Assembly (NCBI RefSeq): GCF_001661345.1
Contig: NW_017962930.1
Coordinates: 1-64,000, forward strand
Direction: 5' to 3'
Length of the DNA: 64,000 bases
Source: Ascoidea rubescens DSM 1968
Lineage: Eukaryota > Ascomycota > Saccharomycetes > Ascoideales > Ascoideaceae
Positions 41,757 to 51,074 of the stretch are shown piece after piece. The notes below the pieces were generated by a model. That model was not told the DNA's origin. It did no database searches and was given only the letters and a program-made list of their open reading frames with translations. The first letter of the stretch is position 1. Every line of letters begins with the position of its first letter. The translations under genes were made by a program, and so were the position numbers.

Positions 41757-41780
41757 ATGAGGAGAGAATTGGAAAAATGA
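41757..41780 (+). promoter_or_regulatory. uORF overlapping the CMS1 start (ATGA)
   Basis: ATG 41757 opens a 7-codon ORF (MRRELEK) whose TGA stop at 41778-41780 overlaps the CMS1 ATG at 41777 in the four bases ATGA. Such a layout permits re-initiation or leaky scanning control. Whether the mRNA leader includes it is not known. Confidence 0.45.
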
Positions 41781-42625
41781 CCCAAATGAAAACAGCAGCA
41801 GATGAATTGGATGATGGATTAGAATACAGTTTCGATGATATTGTTCATGAAGCGTCAGAAGAAGTGATAGACGACAACGAGAAAACTATTGGAGACAAAG
41901 AAAAAGAGAATAAAAGAGTGGAAAATGATAAAAAGACGACTAAAAAAAGGAGAAGAAAAAACGGAAAACTTGAGTTGAAAAAGAAACAAAAAGTTGATCA
42001 GGAAAAAAACATGAAGAAAAACATTTGTAAAGAAAACGAGGAAATCATCTGTGAATATCTCAATAAGAAAATCAGTCAAGACAATAAAAATGAGGAGCTA
42101 TCGACATTGGAACTCAGCGAGAAGTTTTTCAATAAAAGAACGTTTCATAGCACATCTGAATTTGCAGAACCATTGGCACGAAACTTGGACAATTATAGCC
42201 AATTTATCGACAAGTATGCCAAAAGGGAGAAGTTGGTGGTGGTTTTGGCAGCCAGCAACATCCGGTGCTGTGACATTGTCCGAAGCATCAAATCGTTGAG
42301 AAACAGCAGGCCTTTGAAATTGCTATCTAAGAACAAATTGAAGAACGATGTGGCATCGTTGAACTCGATTGTGCAAAGTCAGAATAACAAACAGGAGGCA
42401 AAGAAAGACAAAGAAAGGTTGGTGTTGATAGCTACCCCCACGCGATTTGTGAACGTGTTGAAGCAGATCAGCGACAGGGAGCATAGGTTGAAATTCAGCA
42501 CAGTGGTAATTGATGGGAGCTACCTCGACCCCAAAAGCAGAAGCATTTTCGATCTCAGCGTGAACTTGGAGCTCTTCAAGGAGTTGAGCGTCATCAACGA
42601 GGAGGTTGTGTATTATTTGTACTGA
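41777..42625 (+). CDS. CMS1: Cms1, 90S pre-ribosome associated protein
   Basis: This 282-aa protein has the Cms1/CMSS1 pattern: an acidic start ADELDDGLEYSFDD, then a Lys/Arg-rich linker. The core follows with LSTLELSEKFFNKRTF, LVVVLAASNIRCCDIVRSI, RLVLIATPTRFVNVLKQI and FSTVVIDGSYLDPKSRSIFD. It resembles a helicase-like fold without ATP-binding motifs, and the yeast protein (291 aa) is found in early small-subunit processomes with U3. In-frame ATGs lie at 41777 and 41786; I give the first. The neighbouring HAS1, REX1 and RAI1 also act on RNA. Confidence 0.88.
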   Translation: MTQMKTAADELDDGLEYSFDDIVHEASEEVIDDNEKTIGDKEKENKRVENDKKTTKKRRRKNGKLELKKKQKVDQEKNMKKNICKENEEIICEYLNKKISQDNKNEELSTLELSEKFFNKRTFHSTSEFAEPLARNLDNYSQFIDKYAKREKLVVVLAASNIRCCDIVRSIKSLRNSRPLKLLSKNKLKNDVASLNSIVQSQNNKQEAKKDKERLVLIATPTRFVNVLKQISDREHRLKFSTVVIDGSYLDPKSRSIFDLSVNLELFKELSVINEEVVYYLY

Positions 42626-43349
42626 GAACTCCCCAAATAGTGACTGCCTAAATAGTGATTGCCTAATCTAGTCAAACAGCGTCTGCTCGATTGGGAGCGT
42701 GCACAACACGGTGGCTGTGCATGGACCGCGGAGAACACACGTGCGCCGGCTCTTAGCAAGCAGGGATTGTCCGCGAACATTGTTCTGAGCGGCGTGTTTC
42801 ACACGTGGCGTGCTCCGCGCCCACATGGCCACGCTTCGGATTCCGCAACTCGGCCGGCGGCGTGCGTCCGTCGCCGGGTGGCAGCGGTGCGCTGTAAATT
42901 GTAGTTTTCTGACTTTTCTGGCTTGCTTTTGTTAACGAATATAAATCATCCATCACTCAGAAGCAGAGGCAGAAGCAGCAGAGGCAGCAGAGGCAGGAGC
43001 AGAAACTGGAAGCAACGCAGCAAAGGCAGCAGAAGCACTGGGTATCTGGCATGGATTGAGTAAAACCTGATTTCTTTTCCTTTTGTTTTGCTTTCTTTTC
43101 TTTTTGTTACACAACTAATCCAGTTACCACTTATTCTTTTATCTTTCATTATCCATCTTTCACTATCAAAATTTTCCAGAAATTGCGAATACTGTCTACT
43201 ATTTCCCTTATAACTTGTTGTATTTTCCTAATATCCTCCTAGGCTTTTATTTTTTTTCTATTATTTAATTTTTCTTAGTTTCTGTTTTTTTTTTTATTTT
43301 AGTTTTGGTTTTTGTTCTTTTTTTTTTTGATTTTCAGTTGATCTTAAAT
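42626..43349. promoter_or_regulatory. PCL-type cyclin promoter: GC-rich island, two CACGTG, TATA, GCA-rich leader
   Basis: The 724-bp region starts with a sharply GC-rich island (about 42670-42895) carrying CACGTG at 42738-42743 and 42802-42807. A TATAAATC at 42940-42947 follows, then about 80 bp of GCAGAGGCA/GAAGCAGCA units (42957-43035), then T-rich leader sequence up to the ATG at 43350. No RNA gene is evident; ORFs in the island lack family resemblance. Confidence 0.55.
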
Positions 43350-45227
43350 ATGAGTAATATACCACACTCGACTCAATTAAGAAAAAAATTACCCAGTAAT
43401 TTCAAAGATTGTTCTCAAGATGATTTGTTAATCATGATATCAAGGATGTTGATATCTCTAATCAACATGAATGATTCGCTACCTTTACCTTCATCACAAA
43501 ACTTGACAAGATTTCATTCCAGAGCTCCCCCATTGATATCAGTTTACGATTATTTAAATCGGCTAACCAAATATAATTCATTGGAAAATTCAATATTACT
43601 AACTTCAATCTACTATATTGATTTATTAACATCAGTTTATCCTAATTTCAATCTAAACTCCCTAACGGTCCATAGGTTTTTATTAACAGCTATAACTATT
43701 GGCTCAAAGGGTCTATGCGATTTCTTTTGCACTAACAAACATTATGCAAAAATTGGAGGTGTAACGATAAACGAATTAAACATCTTGGAAATTGAATTTT
43801 TATCAAAACTAGACTGGAAAGTTGTTCCTAAAAATATCAAATCCTTCAATAGTAATACAAATAATAATAAAAAAAAAAATAATAATAATAATAATAATAA
43901 CAATAAAAATAACAATAACAATAATAATAGTAATAATACAAACCTCATTGATAAAAATGGTATAGCATCATCATTGGAAGTTCTTAATAATTATTATAAA
44001 ACTTTGATAGAATTTGTTGGTAGCGAAAACACCATCAATTTAAACTCAAATGATTCAATCTGCAAATATAAATCCTCTTTAATATACTATTTTGATGATA
44101 ATGAAAACAATCTCAATCTCAACCTCGATCTTAATCCTAATCCTACTTTTAATGCCAGTCTCAATAACATTAACATTGTGAATAATTCAGTACTAAAAAT
44201 ACCAAATAATGACCAAATCCCCAAACCATTAATCATTGATAATAAAATTCACTTTTTCAGTCCAATTCATAATAGAATTTATAAAAAAAAGAGATCATTT
44301 TCTGTTAATTCCCCTCTAATGAACAACATTTTTAATAAATCTCTAAACAATAATAGCAACAACAACAACAACAACAACACTAATAGTACTAGTACTAGTA
44401 CTAGTAACAATAATAATAATAACATTAAAAACAAGAGTAAAAACAATAAAAATAAGATAAACTTATTGAATAATTTACTAAAGAAAAAGGTATCCCCATC
44501 TTTAAAGCCAAATCTTTCAAAAACTTATACCAAATCACCTCTAAGATGTCCTTATAATAATACTAATAATACTAATACTAATACTAATACTAATGATAAT
44601 GATAATGATAATACTAATAATAATGATAAAAAAAAAGCGGGTTCTTATAATAAATTAAAACCCGATGTTAATATTCATAAAAATGACTGTAAAAACCAAG
44701 ACGATATTAACAACATCAATAATTATGAAGATGAAGATGACGACGATGACGACGACGATTATTCCGATTATTATTCTAATGAAGAAGGTACGATAAAGAG
44801 TGAAGACTCATACTATGAAACTAAAAGCTCGCTATCGAACAATAATAGTCTTCATAGATTCAATAACAATCTTGACAATAAAAAGCCGCATGATCATGAT
44901 CAAGAAAATGGTTTAAATAATAATAATGACAATCTAGACAACACTTTAGATAATATTCTAGATACCCTAGATGATGGTGGCAAAAATGGCTTAAATGACG
45001 AAGTCAATACTAGTAATATTAATCCTGATATCAATCATATCGGCCTTAGTAATACTGAAACATTTGAATCAATCAATTCAATTAGTTCAATTAACTCAAT
45101 TAACTCAATCAATTCAATTAATAATTCAATTAAAAGCTCATTGCACAAAACAATAACTAACTCGAGCAGCAATTCAACAGAAGACTCACCAAAATTATTG
45201 AAAAATGTCAAAGTGTTTCATAATTAA
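43350..45227 (+). CDS. Pho85-type cyclin, PCL6/PCL7 group
   Basis: This 625-aa protein has a PHO80/PCL cyclin box at about residues 50-165. It contains RFHSRAPPLISVYDYLNRL, SLENSILLTSIYYIDLL, LTVHRFLLTAITIGSKGLCD and HYAKIGGVTINELNILE followed by FLSKLDWKVVP. These are the hallmarks of the Pcl6/Pcl7 group, which directs the Pho85 kinase to glycogen and phosphate metabolism. The remaining two thirds are Asn/Ser/Asp-rich low-complexity sequence with many AAT and ACTAAT repeats, so it is much longer than yeast Pcl6 (420 aa) or Pcl7 (285 aa). The start MSNIPHSTQ is the first in-frame ATG. Confidence 0.85.
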   Translation: MSNIPHSTQLRKKLPSNFKDCSQDDLLIMISRMLISLINMNDSLPLPSSQNLTRFHSRAPPLISVYDYLNRLTKYNSLENSILLTSIYYIDLLTSVYPNFNLNSLTVHRFLLTAITIGSKGLCDFFCTNKHYAKIGGVTINELNILEIEFLSKLDWKVVPKNIKSFNSNTNNNKKKNNNNNNNNNKNNNNNNNSNNTNLIDKNGIASSLEVLNNYYKTLIEFVGSENTINLNSNDSICKYKSSLIYYFDDNENNLNLNLDLNPNPTFNASLNNINIVNNSVLKIPNNDQIPKPLIIDNKIHFFSPIHNRIYKKKRSFSVNSPLMNNIFNKSLNNNSNNNNNNNTNSTSTSTSNNNNNNIKNKSKNNKNKINLLNNLLKKKVSPSLKPNLSKTYTKSPLRCPYNNTNNTNTNTNTNDNDNDNTNNNDKKKAGSYNKLKPDVNIHKNDCKNQDDINNINNYEDEDDDDDDDDYSDYYSNEEGTIKSEDSYYETKSSLSNNNSLHRFNNNLDNKKPHDHDQENGLNNNNDNLDNTLDNILDTLDDGGKNGLNDEVNTSNINPDINHIGLSNTETFESINSISSINSINSINSINNSIKSSLHKTITNSSSNSTEDSPKLLKNVKVFHN

Positions 45228-45259
45228 AACAACCAATTTTCTCAGTAAATGAGAGCATA

Positions 45260-45304
45260 AATATAAAATATAAAATATAAAATATAAAATATAAAATATA
45301 AAAT
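45260..45304. repeat. (ATATAAA)6 repeat after the cyclin gene
   Basis: Six 7-bp units starting about 33 bp after the cyclin stop codon; probably polyadenylation-efficiency sequence. Confidence 0.7.
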
Positions 45305-46600
45305 TCTTATACTATATTATTATTATATTATAATTTGTTTCCCATTGATAGTTTATTTTTTATGGCAGATTAAAAAGTTGCATATTTAAGAGATTCTCTA
45401 TTATCAGTGTTTTTATCAGTTTTTTTATCAGTTCTTTTATATTTATTTACTTTCTTCAGCTAGCTTGTATCAAACAGTTTGGCTTTTATGTTTCACCATT
45501 CAGTTTTTGGTTATTATAGTTTCTATTTCTTTATTTTATTTTGTTTTGATTACTTTTGTATAAACAATAAATTTCATTTCTCAAGCAGTGTATGATAAAT
45601 TGCAACATCAAACATCCGAACTTCCTGATTTATTGAGAAAGAGATGACTCCTAATCCAGCTATGCAGGGATTCACAAGAGATTTCTTTCGGGTTTATTAT
45701 TAGCAGCTATTGTTTTGTGTCGGGTTTGGGACTGGGTTCTGAGATACATTTTGTTATTATTCTACAGCACGTTCGCCGGTGGATTGCCGAGTGTAAGAGC
45801 CCGGCACGCGTACCACGGGCGTTTGTATACACTTTGCATTTCACTACAGCTTGCGTCAAATCAGAGAGGCTGAGCACTTGCAGTCTCCGGCAACTGGCAT
45901 TATTCCAGATTTGCAACGGTATTACCTTCAGAAAGGTTATAACTCCTACAAAGACAACCACGCAAGTTACCGTTTGAAGTATTTTAAAATTGTGTCTTTT
46001 AATTCTGTGCGCTAAGTTTATTTGGTAAAACGAATCTAATGCAGATGTTGTTTTCAAATCCAATTAGTATTACCTGAACGGTAAGTTAATAGCAACCGCA
46101 TTAGTAGGTTAATATCTCATCAGCTAACCATCAATCAGGTCGATTGAGATGGTTCTCTCAAGCAGAAGCTGGGACTCACTGGAATGGTTTGCAACATGGT
46201 TAAAAGCAGCAATTCTGCAATCTGGGCTGAAACTAAGGGCAAAGACATTGGCGGCCAGGAAACGGTTATACTCGACCGAAAAAGAAATAGCCACACACAC
46301 CACCGAGGCCATCAAATGACTAATGTGGTGATGTTACCGGATCTGGACTAAAGTGAAGTGCGAGTAGCAAAACCGACGCTAACTAAACGCGCCAGGAAAG
46401 CTTTCTACGGTAGGGTTCTCACCTCATCTGCAGTGCTTCGCAGTGGAAACAAAGTTCCCAGCTGTGGTGTGCGTGCCGCAGGGAAACAGCGCGCCGAAAC
46501 CGCGCAGCCGAAAAGCCTAGACCCGCAATCCAGGCTCTGCGGCGCGTTGAGGCCGGGCGCTCGTTCGGTGCGTTTCTCCGCAACGACTGTTAAGCGCCAA

Positions 46601-46608
46601 TATAAATA
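46601..46608 (+). promoter_or_regulatory. TATA box for ENG1
   Basis: TATAAATA directly follows the GC-rich island and precedes a pyrimidine-rich leader. It is 418 bp before the ENG1 ATG, implying a leader of roughly 300-350 nt. Confidence 0.5.
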
Positions 46609-47025
46609 GCGATGCCCTTCCTTCTTCTGCTTCCTTTTCTCTTTTTTTTCAATTCTTTCTCTTTTTCATCTTTTTCATCTGCCTCAGCTCTTTCCTCTTT
46701 TTCCTCTTTTTCCTCTCTTCCCTCTCTTTTTCCTTCCCTCCAACTCTCGTTTACTTCTCAAAGAGCCCTGTTCGGATCCATTTCAGTTCGACTGCTGTCT
46801 TTGAATCTCTGTTCAACTTCATTAGTTACCACCAACAAAATCATCACTCTATTATTCAAAACAACACAATTGAGCTCAACAAAGATCTCCCATCGAGTTT
46901 GCCCACTTTTCACTTCTCTTAATCTCAATCTTTTTTCAAACTTTTGTTTTTCAATTCACCCTCTCTTCTCTTTCCTTTCTTTTTTTTCTTAATTCCCTGC
47001 TAAATCTCGATCATAGCATCTAATT

Positions 47026-50000
47026 ATGAATATTGTTTGCTTCCTCTTCATACTCCTTCAGTTCTGGTTTCAATTGGCTCATTCCTCACCAGATCCTCTA
47101 ATACTTGTCGTCACCACCACTGTTGATGTTACCACAGACTATATCACCATAACATCCTGTTCGCTCAATGATAATGGTCTCACGCAATCCTGTTCCTATA
47201 TTGTCACTTCAACCTATTCATCCTTACCCACTCAATCAGCATCTCAAATCACTTCAGTTCTATCCCCATCTTACTCCAAAATCATCATTGATGACCCAAG
47301 TTATAACCCTATAATTATCGATATTCCCCAATCAAATTCCTCTTTATATCCAAATCAAAACGGCTATTATGATTATTATCATGACTCCAATAATGCTTAT
47401 AACCCAATCCAAATAAATCCCTCTGATCTTGCCTCTTTACGTTCAAGATCTACCCGAACAGCTAAAACAACCACCGAAAACTGTTCTAGATGTACTAAAC
47501 TAACTGAAAGACCCATTGAAATCATCCAACCTTCCTCAAAGTCTTATCAATCCACTCAACATAATACCAATCAAACCAATACTCATACTACAAAATCTTA
47601 CCACTCAAGCCCGCAATTCTTCCAAACTTTAACTCAATCATCCCAAACCTTAACTCAATCCCATCAACCCTACAACTCTTCTCAGTCTATTATTCCAAAC
47701 CTATCCGATTCAACACTATCCACCAATTCAACAAAGATTTTATATAGTGCAACTGGTCCAGCTACTTCAACTTGTACTGGTTCAATTTTTTCAACTATCA
47801 CAACTGACTCAACCGATCCATTATTCACTGCTACTGGCTCTTCTTCAGATTTATCCGTCTCCATCTCAACTCAAACTTTATCAACAAACATAACTGTTAC
47901 AACTTCAACCAACGCAGTAGTAGAGACAACAATATCCTCTGAAATCTTGGTCACCTCCATTGTTTTAACAACTTCAACCACATCTTCAGAATCAGAATCT
48001 GTATCCCTGATTATATCAACTTCAACCTCAACTTCAGAATCCGCTTCAACTTCAACCTCAACTGTCTCCTCAAACCAATCTCTTTCCGAATCAACAACGA
48101 CGTCCACTTCGGAATCAGTAATCATCTCAACCACTCTATCCACTTCAACTTCAACATCACAATCAACTATAACAACAACAACTTTAGTCACCTCTACCTC
48201 AATATCACAATCAATCGTTCCAACTTCTACTGTCCTAGACACTGACAAAAATTGGTCTGGCGACTTATTTCAAGTTATTGACACTTCTGATCCTCCTTCT
48301 ATTTTTCCAAGACAACAATTGCCAATTTATCCAAATGAAAACATCGATAATGCTGATATCCCAATTGGAACAAATAAATTTTACACAAATCTAATTATCG
48401 GTGAAGGTAACCATATGGTTTGGACTCATCCCTATGGACTTTGGTTAGAAAATACTTTTCAAAACTTCTATGGCTGGTCAATATCTCATATTGAAAGAGA
48501 CCAAATCACTTATGGCCCAATTAACATCAACAATGCTGCCTCCTATTATATCAATCCTGCTAAAATCGCTTCAATTGTTTTAACCGCTGATGCCTTTGAA
48601 AATGGAAACATAATTAAAAAATTATCAAATATAAAAGATATGTCTCTCATGCTATCATTATCCACCTCTGCTGATTCTTCTAATTATATCGATATTCCTT
48701 TAGCACAAGGTCAAGGCTTCATAACTGCAATCTATCATGGTAATTATATCCCCTTTATTAAATCCCAAATTGGCTTCCAAACTATACTCCAAGAACCTTC
48801 AACTATTTTAAGTGATTTAAACATTCTAAAATATAGAGCAACCCTATACAATTCTTATTCTTGGTTTATTTATCTTACTTTTCCTTCTTCAATATCAAAC
48901 TATCCATATTTCGAGCTTAGTTATGATGAAACATATGAAGCCATAAGGTCACCGTATGCTGTTGACGGCTTGGTCATTCAAATAGCAAAGGCCCCATCAA
49001 CTTCTTCAAATGACTACGACTCTTTTTATGATCAATCAGCTGGAACCTACATCTCCGATTGTGAAGTATCTGCAGATTATGCAAATTCTTATGGAACCTA
49101 TAGATTCACCTATCAAACAGAAGGAAACAGTATCTCAAATTTACCCATGGTATTCGCATTTCCTCACCATTATGAAGCATTCACACAAATGACTTCTTCA
49201 ACTGAAACAGGCATCTCATTAATGTCAACCGTTAAAGGTCTTATGTACGCTTATCTAACAGATGTATTGGAAATGCAAGAATATTTAGAAAGCATAGATA
49301 TCGGTTTTCTTCCCTGGTCTCGATTAATGTCAACTGGTGAAGAAGTTTCGTATTATTCAGAGCAAATATCTCTAATAGCAGAAATTGCCAACAATGAAAT
49401 GGCCTGGGATATCACTGAATCAGTTGCCCATCTCAGTACATATTTTGCTGGCAAATATGTTGATAAATATGCTTACATCTTATTGGTCGCTAAAGATATC
49501 ATTGGTGATAACGAATTCACTCTTTCAACTTTAAACCAACTTAAAGCAGTTTTCCAAGTATTCTTAGATAATAGTCAATTTTATCCATTGATGTATGATA
49601 CACTCTGGAAGGGTGTCACCTCAACTTCATCTCAAGACGGAGATTCATCTACTGACTTTGGAGGAGCCTTTTATAATGACCACCATTTCCATTATGGTTA
49701 CTATATTCATGCAGCAGCTGTTATCGGATATGTCGATAATGCTATTGGTGATGGAACATGGGTTCAAGAAAACAAAGACTGGGTCAATGCTTTGATTAGA
49801 GATGTAGCAAATCCTAGTTGGGATGATACTTATTTCCCAAAATTTAGAATGTTTGATTGGTTTTCTGGTCATTCATGGGCCTCAGGATTGTTTGAAGCAA
49901 CTGATGGTAAAAATCAAGAAAGTAGTTCGGAAGATTATAATTTTGCTTATGGTATGAAATTATGGGGCCAGGTTATCGGAGATCACTCAATGCAATATAG

Positions 50001-50442
50001 AGGAGATTTGATGCTTCAAATCATGAAGAGATCAATGAACATGTATATGCTTTATACAAGTGATAACTATGTTGAACCATCTAACTTCATTGGCAATAAA
50101 GTGTCAGGTATTCTTTTTGACAATAAAGTTGATCACACAACTTATTTTGGAACTAATAGAGAATACATTCACGGTATTCATATGTTGCCCATAACACCAG
50201 TTTCATCATTAATTCGAAGTCCTGCTTTTGTATCAGAAGAATGGAATTCGGGCATTGGCAATGTTGCAGACTCAATAAGTACAGGCTGGAAAGGAATATT
50301 GAAAATGAATCAAGCGCTATTTGACCCAACCGCAAGCTATCAATTTTTTTCTTCTGACGAATTCACAGATAATTATCTTGATGATGGAGAAAGCAGAACT
50401 TGGTCCTTAGCTTATGCAGCAGGTATTATGAATTCGCTTTAA
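47026..50442 (+). CDS. ENG1: Secreted endo-1,3-beta-glucanase, GH81 (Eng1/Dse4)
   Basis: This 1,138-aa protein begins with a signal peptide (residues 1-20) followed by a Ser/Thr/Gln-rich region to about 405, probably O-mannosylated. The GH81 domain comes next, opening PIGTNKFYTNLIIGEGNHMVWTHPYG in part. The catalytic general acid lies in YNDHHFHYGYY (D885, H889). The acidic pair is in ESSSEDYNFAYG (E965, E969), with the same four-residue spacings as characterised GH81 enzymes. GH81 Eng1 hydrolyses septal 1,3-beta-glucan for daughter-cell release and is Ace2-controlled in yeasts. Length equals that of S. cerevisiae Dse4 (1,117 aa). Confidence 0.92.
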   Translation: MNIVCFLFILLQFWFQLAHSSPDPLILVVTTTVDVTTDYITITSCSLNDNGLTQSCSYIVTSTYSSLPTQSASQITSVLSPSYSKIIIDDPSYNPIIIDIPQSNSSLYPNQNGYYDYYHDSNNAYNPIQINPSDLASLRSRSTRTAKTTTENCSRCTKLTERPIEIIQPSSKSYQSTQHNTNQTNTHTTKSYHSSPQFFQTLTQSSQTLTQSHQPYNSSQSIIPNLSDSTLSTNSTKILYSATGPATSTCTGSIFSTITTDSTDPLFTATGSSSDLSVSISTQTLSTNITVTTSTNAVVETTISSEILVTSIVLTTSTTSSESESVSLIISTSTSTSESASTSTSTVSSNQSLSESTTTSTSESVIISTTLSTSTSTSQSTITTTTLVTSTSISQSIVPTSTVLDTDKNWSGDLFQVIDTSDPPSIFPRQQLPIYPNENIDNADIPIGTNKFYTNLIIGEGNHMVWTHPYGLWLENTFQNFYGWSISHIERDQITYGPININNAASYYINPAKIASIVLTADAFENGNIIKKLSNIKDMSLMLSLSTSADSSNYIDIPLAQGQGFITAIYHGNYIPFIKSQIGFQTILQEPSTILSDLNILKYRATLYNSYSWFIYLTFPSSISNYPYFELSYDETYEAIRSPYAVDGLVIQIAKAPSTSSNDYDSFYDQSAGTYISDCEVSADYANSYGTYRFTYQTEGNSISNLPMVFAFPHHYEAFTQMTSSTETGISLMSTVKGLMYAYLTDVLEMQEYLESIDIGFLPWSRLMSTGEEVSYYSEQISLIAEIANNEMAWDITESVAHLSTYFAGKYVDKYAYILLVAKDIIGDNEFTLSTLNQLKAVFQVFLDNSQFYPLMYDTLWKGVTSTSSQDGDSSTDFGGAFYNDHHFHYGYYIHAAAVIGYVDNAIGDGTWVQENKDWVNALIRDVANPSWDDTYFPKFRMFDWFSGHSWASGLFEATDGKNQESSSEDYNFAYGMKLWGQVIGDHSMQYRGDLMLQIMKRSMNMYMLYTSDNYVEPSNFIGNKVSGILFDNKVDHTTYFGTNREYIHGIHMLPITPVSSLIRSPAFVSEEWNSGIGNVADSISTGWKGILKMNQALFDPTASYQFFSSDEFTDNYLDDGESRTWSLAYAAGIMNSL

Positions 50443-51074
50443 TTTGCTAATCACTTAAATTTTTTTGAATTATTTTTGACTGATCATTTTTTATTTTTTT
50501 CTTATTTTCACTTCTCCTTTTTTTCTTTGTTCATAACTTTTTTCCTCATATTGATCATTTAAATGAGTTTAGGCCTATTCCCAGTCTCCTGTTCTTTTTA
50601 ATTGATCTTGAATTATCATGTTAAAAAAGCATTTGCTTTATTTTTTTATTATTATCCAACAACAGCACAAAAGATACCACCATATAAAGATCACTTATTA
50701 AAATACTTTATTATTCTAAGAGTTAGATAGTTTTTTAGAACACTCAATGCATTGTATATTAGAAATACCGTTAGAAAAAACAATCGACTATTCGCTTTCT
50801 TTTTCTTTTTGACCGTACTTACTATCACGGAACGGATCAGCATCCGCTTTTAAGCAAAAAATCAAAGCTTAAAATAGTTACCAGCATTTTTATGCATTAA
50901 TCATGGTTTATGTGCGGCATTGTACATTTATCACGTGCAATTTATGAGCTGCTAAAAGCATGGGTCGGGTAATCACAGCTCGGATCTTACTGTATTCGGA
51001 AGTACCCCGAATATACAAAAAATTCGGATTTTTTTCAGTTGACCAAAGGACCATCCAAATAACTATCAACTGAA
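50443..51074. promoter_or_regulatory. ENG1 3' flank and CTR86 promoter
   Basis: 632 bp. The first 350 are T-rich terminator-type sequence. The part from 50880 on is GC-richer and contains CACGTG (50932-50937) and a TATTCGG-N7-CCGAATA palindrome (50993-51013), 62 bp before the CTR86 ATG. No further gene seen. Confidence 0.5.
50993..51013. promoter_or_regulatory. CGG-N7-CCG palindrome, zinc-cluster-type site
   Basis: Perfect 7-bp arms TATTCGG and CCGAATA are separated by 7 bp, the arrangement bound by Zn2Cys6 dimers; a third TTCGG follows at about 51022. The factor is not identifiable from sequence. Confidence 0.4.

Larger units (their letters stand above)
45228..47025. other. 1.8-kb ENG1 upstream region with GC-rich island
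   Basis: From left to right: an AT repeat and terminator for the cyclin gene; AT-rich spacer to about 45650; a moderately GC-rich stretch 45720-46330; a strongly GC-rich island 46340-46600; a TATA box at 46601; a C/T-rich leader 46612-46745; and further leader to the ENG1 ATG at 47026. ATG 46149 opens a 56-codon ORF preceded by plausible intron signals, but nothing supports it as a gene. I see no tRNA or snRNA. Confidence 0.5.

Noticed and set aside
45707-46063. 118-aa open frame on the minus strand
   Set aside because: It has no ATG in a suitable position and no family signal.
46612-46992. 126-aa hydrophobic Phe/Ser/Leu ORF before ENG1
   Set aside because: It is translation of a C/T-rich leader directly after the TATA box at 46601, and its ATG probably lies upstream of the transcript start.
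47871-48248. 125-aa ORF antisense to the ENG1 Ser/Thr region
   Set aside because: A valine/glutamate-rich mirror of the repetitive TCA/ACT codons of ENG1.
23981-50937. ATCACGTG/GTCACGTG sites (23981, 50931, 58205) as point-centromere CDEI elements
   Set aside because: No CDEIII-like sequence and no suitable 80-bp AT-rich CDEII follows; each lies in an ordinary promoter, so Cbf1-type binding suffices.
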